From NCBI RefSeq assembly GCF_016801865.2, contig NC_068939.1:39718747-39782746 (forward strand): a stretch of 64,000 bases of DNA, given 5' to 3'. The notes under the pieces are model-generated. The model did not search any database and was not told where the DNA came from. It saw nothing but the letters and a program-made list of their open reading frames with translations. The stretch's first letter is position 1; every line of letters begins with the position of its first letter. The DNA is from Culex pipiens pallens (Eukaryota; Arthropoda; Insecta; Diptera; Culicidae). Positions 61,345 to 64,000 of the stretch are shown piece by piece. The translations under genes were made by a program, and so were the position numbers.

Positions 61345-62880
61345 CATTGATTTGCAATCCTTAAATTAATTATTGCCATAATTATTAGAGTTTCTCTTTT
61401 TTAAATTTTTTCCTGTAATTTTTTGGTTTGCTTTATTTTTTTCATTTTAGTATTTGTTTAATCTTATTTATTTTCTCAACAATTTATTCACTTTTCTATT
61501 TGTAAACCATCAACTTCAAAGGTGATTAAGCTTTCAGCAAGCCAATTTTTCCCCCACCACACATCAACGCGCGACCCGTGATGCGTGATTTCACGCGTCA
61601 TTTGCGGTTTGCTTTCGGACCTGTCAGCGCAATTCGTTTTTCCGCGTGGCGGGTCTGCTCGTCGACAATCCGCCCCGGCCATACATACAACGTAAATAAA
61701 GTGCGTTCGGAAAACACAAATATTTGTGCGGCTCTTTCCGACCATGATTGACGGTGGAAATCGGTTTTGCGGACGGGTTTGTCAGCTGTTTGCGGAATGT
61801 TTTGAAAAGTTTTCCCGGGAAATTTATGGCCCCGGTTGAATTTAATGAATTTCAACAGTTGATAAAATTCTGCGAAATGTTTCCTACCGAGCAATTGTGT
61901 ACGAAATAGGATCAATATCAAATGCATAACAACTTCGGGAAGGATATGAAAGCCAATTTTGTTGGCAATAAACAGGACACGGTCAGATGTCCATTTCGAT
62001 GGGCTATTTTTGGGTTGGATACAGCCGTTCTTGGAACACCAAAAAAATACAGGCATTTTTGTCCCTGCGAGGGATTTTGTGTAGGACGCATTTTTCCAGG
62101 ATCTTCTTTCAATCAAGATTATTGTTTAAAGGTAGGGAAGGTGAAGATATTTTAACGTAAAGCATGTCCAAATAAAATTTTAATTTAAAATTAAGCTCAA
62201 CAAATTGAATGCTTGTACCTGACCTGGCCCCGGGAAGCTGTGATAAACATGTTTGCCAAGGTGATTATCACTTTGGAACGCTTCACCTGCCCCTCAGTAC
62301 GGAGCAGCCACCCCCGTCGTCAAATCCCACGGACAATAATCGCGTGCCGAGCTGTGTTAAATATTTGATTCACGAGTCACAGCCACTATCGTCGTCGTTG
62401 GCTATTGTGGCTGACCGGATCCGGGAAATCCAGGCACGATAATCCACGTGGAACGGTCACGGGCACGTGCGTTTGGGCACAGTGGAAAATAAGTTTACAA
62501 AATTGTATAAAGTGTGCGGAATATCAATAAATCTTGAAAATAATTGTTTGATGTGCGGATCCAAATTTACAATTTTATAAAAAAAAAATTGAAAAGCTTT
62601 CAGTTTGTTCAACTTTGTTAATTTTTAATTTTTTATGTAAATATATTAAGACCGTTGCAAAAAAATTTCAAACTTTTTTTCAAACTGGGCAAATGCATTT
62701 TTAAACACTTTTTTCATTCAAATATTAATACCATGGCTTGTTATTTAACCCCCCCCCCCCCCCCAACAACTATGGCCAGTGTCGGGGGACATAAACATAA
62801 ACAACTTCAAAAAATATTGGCAACGGCTTAATTTATTTTGTTGAGTTTTTTTTAATTCAAAAAATTAAGGTTGCTGTGAA
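61345..62880. other. unique intronic stretch between satellite blocks
   Basis: GC-richer at 61540-61760 and 62200-62480, with a minus-strand 172-codon open frame (61598-62116) that shows no recognisable domain. A run of 16 C lies at 62749-62764. Confidence 0.4.
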
Positions 62881-62884
62881 TATT

Positions 62885-64000
62885 AAAAAAAAATCGAATA
62901 ATTTACAGTAATTTCCGATAATTTCATCCAATAATTTTAAAATACTTTATCAATTTGCAACAAAAAAATCAATAATTTTCTAAAAAAATGAATAATTTCA
63001 ATATTAATCAACATATTTCAATAATTTTCGAAAATTTCCAATAATTTTCAATAATCATCAATAATTTTCAAAAACTCAAATTAATTTGAAATAATTTGAA
63101 AAAATCAATAATTTTCAATAGTTTTCAAAAATAAAAAATAACAGTTTTTTTATATTTTTTTATAATTCTCAATAATTTTAAATGATTTTCATAAGTTTTT
63201 TATTATTTTCAAATAATTTGCAATTATTTTTAATGACTTTCAATAATTTAAAATAAATTTCATTGATTTTCAATAAAATTCAATTTTTTTAATAATTTCC
63301 AATAATTTTCATTAATTTTGAATAATTTTGAATAATTTTCAATAATTTTCAATAATTTTCAATAATTTTCAATAATTTTCAATAATTTTCAATAATTTTC
63401 AATAATTTTCAATAATTTTCATTGATTTTCAATTTTTTTTAATAATTTTCATAATTTTTATGACATTTAAAAAACAATAATTTTCAACAATTTCCAATAA
63501 TTTTCAATTATTTTCAATGATTTTCGCAAATTTTCAATAATCTTCATTAAATTTCAATAACTTTCAAAAACTTTTTTTTATAATTTCAATAATTTTCATA
63601 ATTTTCAATCATTGTCATAATATTTAAAGAAATTTAATAATTTTTAATCATTTTAAATATCTTTGAATAATTTCGGATTATTTTCAATTATTTTCAATAA
63701 TTTTCACTTAAAAATATTATTAATAACTTTCTATACTGCCCATAATTGAAAATTCGGCTATTATGCCAAATCAAGCCGTTTGGTTTTTCGCATCGGCAGC
63801 CAAATCTAAACACTATTTCAGTGAAATTCAAGTTCCAGAAGATGCGTTGGAACATCCTGTACCACTTGGTGCTAATATCTCGTTTTTGCCAAAAGTGGAT
63901 ATTAGCCGTTTTTTCAATGGTGGGCAGTATTCATTCGTTATTCATATATTTCAAAATAAAAAAAAATCAATAACTTTCAATTTTAAATTAAAACAGTTTT
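62885..64000. repeat. 10-bp AT satellite, block 2 (runs off window)
   Basis: Same decamer as block 1. The stretch from 63235 matches block 1 from 59689 in order (ATTTCATTGATTTTCAATAA, GTCATAATATTT, TAATAACTTTCTATA), so the blocks are paralogous copies rather than independent expansions. Confidence 0.85.
63736..63927. mobile_element. 192-bp TA-flanked MITE inside satellite
   Basis: Inverted ends CTGCCCATAATTGAAAATTC and CTGCCCACCATTGAAAAAAC, flanked by TA on both sides. The paralogous satellite at about 60300 lacks it and serves as an empty site. Confidence 0.75.

Larger units (their letters stand above)
54813..64000 (+). other. Pde8: Pde8 intron 2, partial
   Basis: Starts with the GTAAGTAA donor and runs past the window end without a recognisable Pde8 exon. 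It holds a foldback fragment (56010-56308), the longest copy of the stem-loop retroposon, a dimeric SINE on the minus strand, and two blocks of 10-bp AT satellite. Confidence 0.55.

Noticed and set aside
61598..62116. 172-codon minus-strand open frame
   Set aside because: No recognisable domain, overlapped by other open frames on both strands, and no splice or promoter support.
1..64000. CRISPR array, bacterial operon, viral genome or rRNA
   Set aside because: No spacer-repeat array, no compact co-directional ORFs, no RT/capsid-like long frames and no rRNA-like sequence were seen.

Overview
This window looks like a piece of a mosquito genome, probably Culex or a close culicid. It is AT-rich, has one 100-N scaffold gap, and is packed with short non-autonomous transposons, tRNA-derived SINEs, foldback elements and satellites. 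Coding sequence is sparse and split by introns. The organism call is inferred from repeat style and from the one gene I can identify; I ran no database search. I see no bacterial-type operons, CRISPR arrays, rRNA genes or clearly functional tRNA genes.

The only confidently recognised gene is the 5' part of a PDE8-type cAMP phosphodiesterase on the + strand. Its first coding exon (45494-45829) begins with an acylation-type N-terminus (MGCTPSI). It is followed by a roughly 8.9 kb intron and a second coding exon (54722-54812) containing the KKDSIV block seen in insect Pde8. Both exons have consensus splice sites and their phases agree (0 to 0). PAS and catalytic exons must lie beyond 64000. One or two non-coding leader exons (44151-44275, possibly 4741-5745) are proposed from splice signals alone.

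Layout: 1-2800, a foldback-family copy split by a retroposon with a 21-bp target duplication; 4741-5745, possible leader exon; 5.8-6.2 kb, dimeric SINE; 6.6-18.4 kb, dense MITEs and foldbacks around the N gap; 18.4-20.6 kb, mostly unique sequence with a small MITE; 20.6-21.5 kb, a 942-bp element with perfect inverted ends; 21.7-26.8 kb, a 1.85 kb palindrome and relatives with a SINE insertion; 26.8-29 kb, unique; 29-30.8 kb, foldback plus retroposon; 32.47-33.61 kb, higher-order minisatellite; 35.95-36.25 kb, (GGACTT)n; 38.8-39.6 and 41.8-43.3 kb, an apparently exact 784-bp duplication involving a SINE-bearing TIR element; 43.3-43.5 kb, convergent tRNA-like pair; 44-46 kb, Pde8 exon 1; 46.7-47.1 kb, retrotransposon tail; 49.4-51.4 kb, nested TIR elements; 54.7 kb, Pde8 exon 2; 56.3-57.6 kb, longest retroposon copy; 59.7-64 kb, 10-bp AT satellite blocks.

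Most of the window is therefore upstream or intronic DNA of one long gene filled with mobile elements. The strongest candidates for undescribed biology are (i) a group of TA-flanked TIR elements that carry the same family-specific word at both ends and inside, and (ii) a non-coding retroposon made of repeated ~40-nt stem-loops with a hexanucleotide 3' tail.
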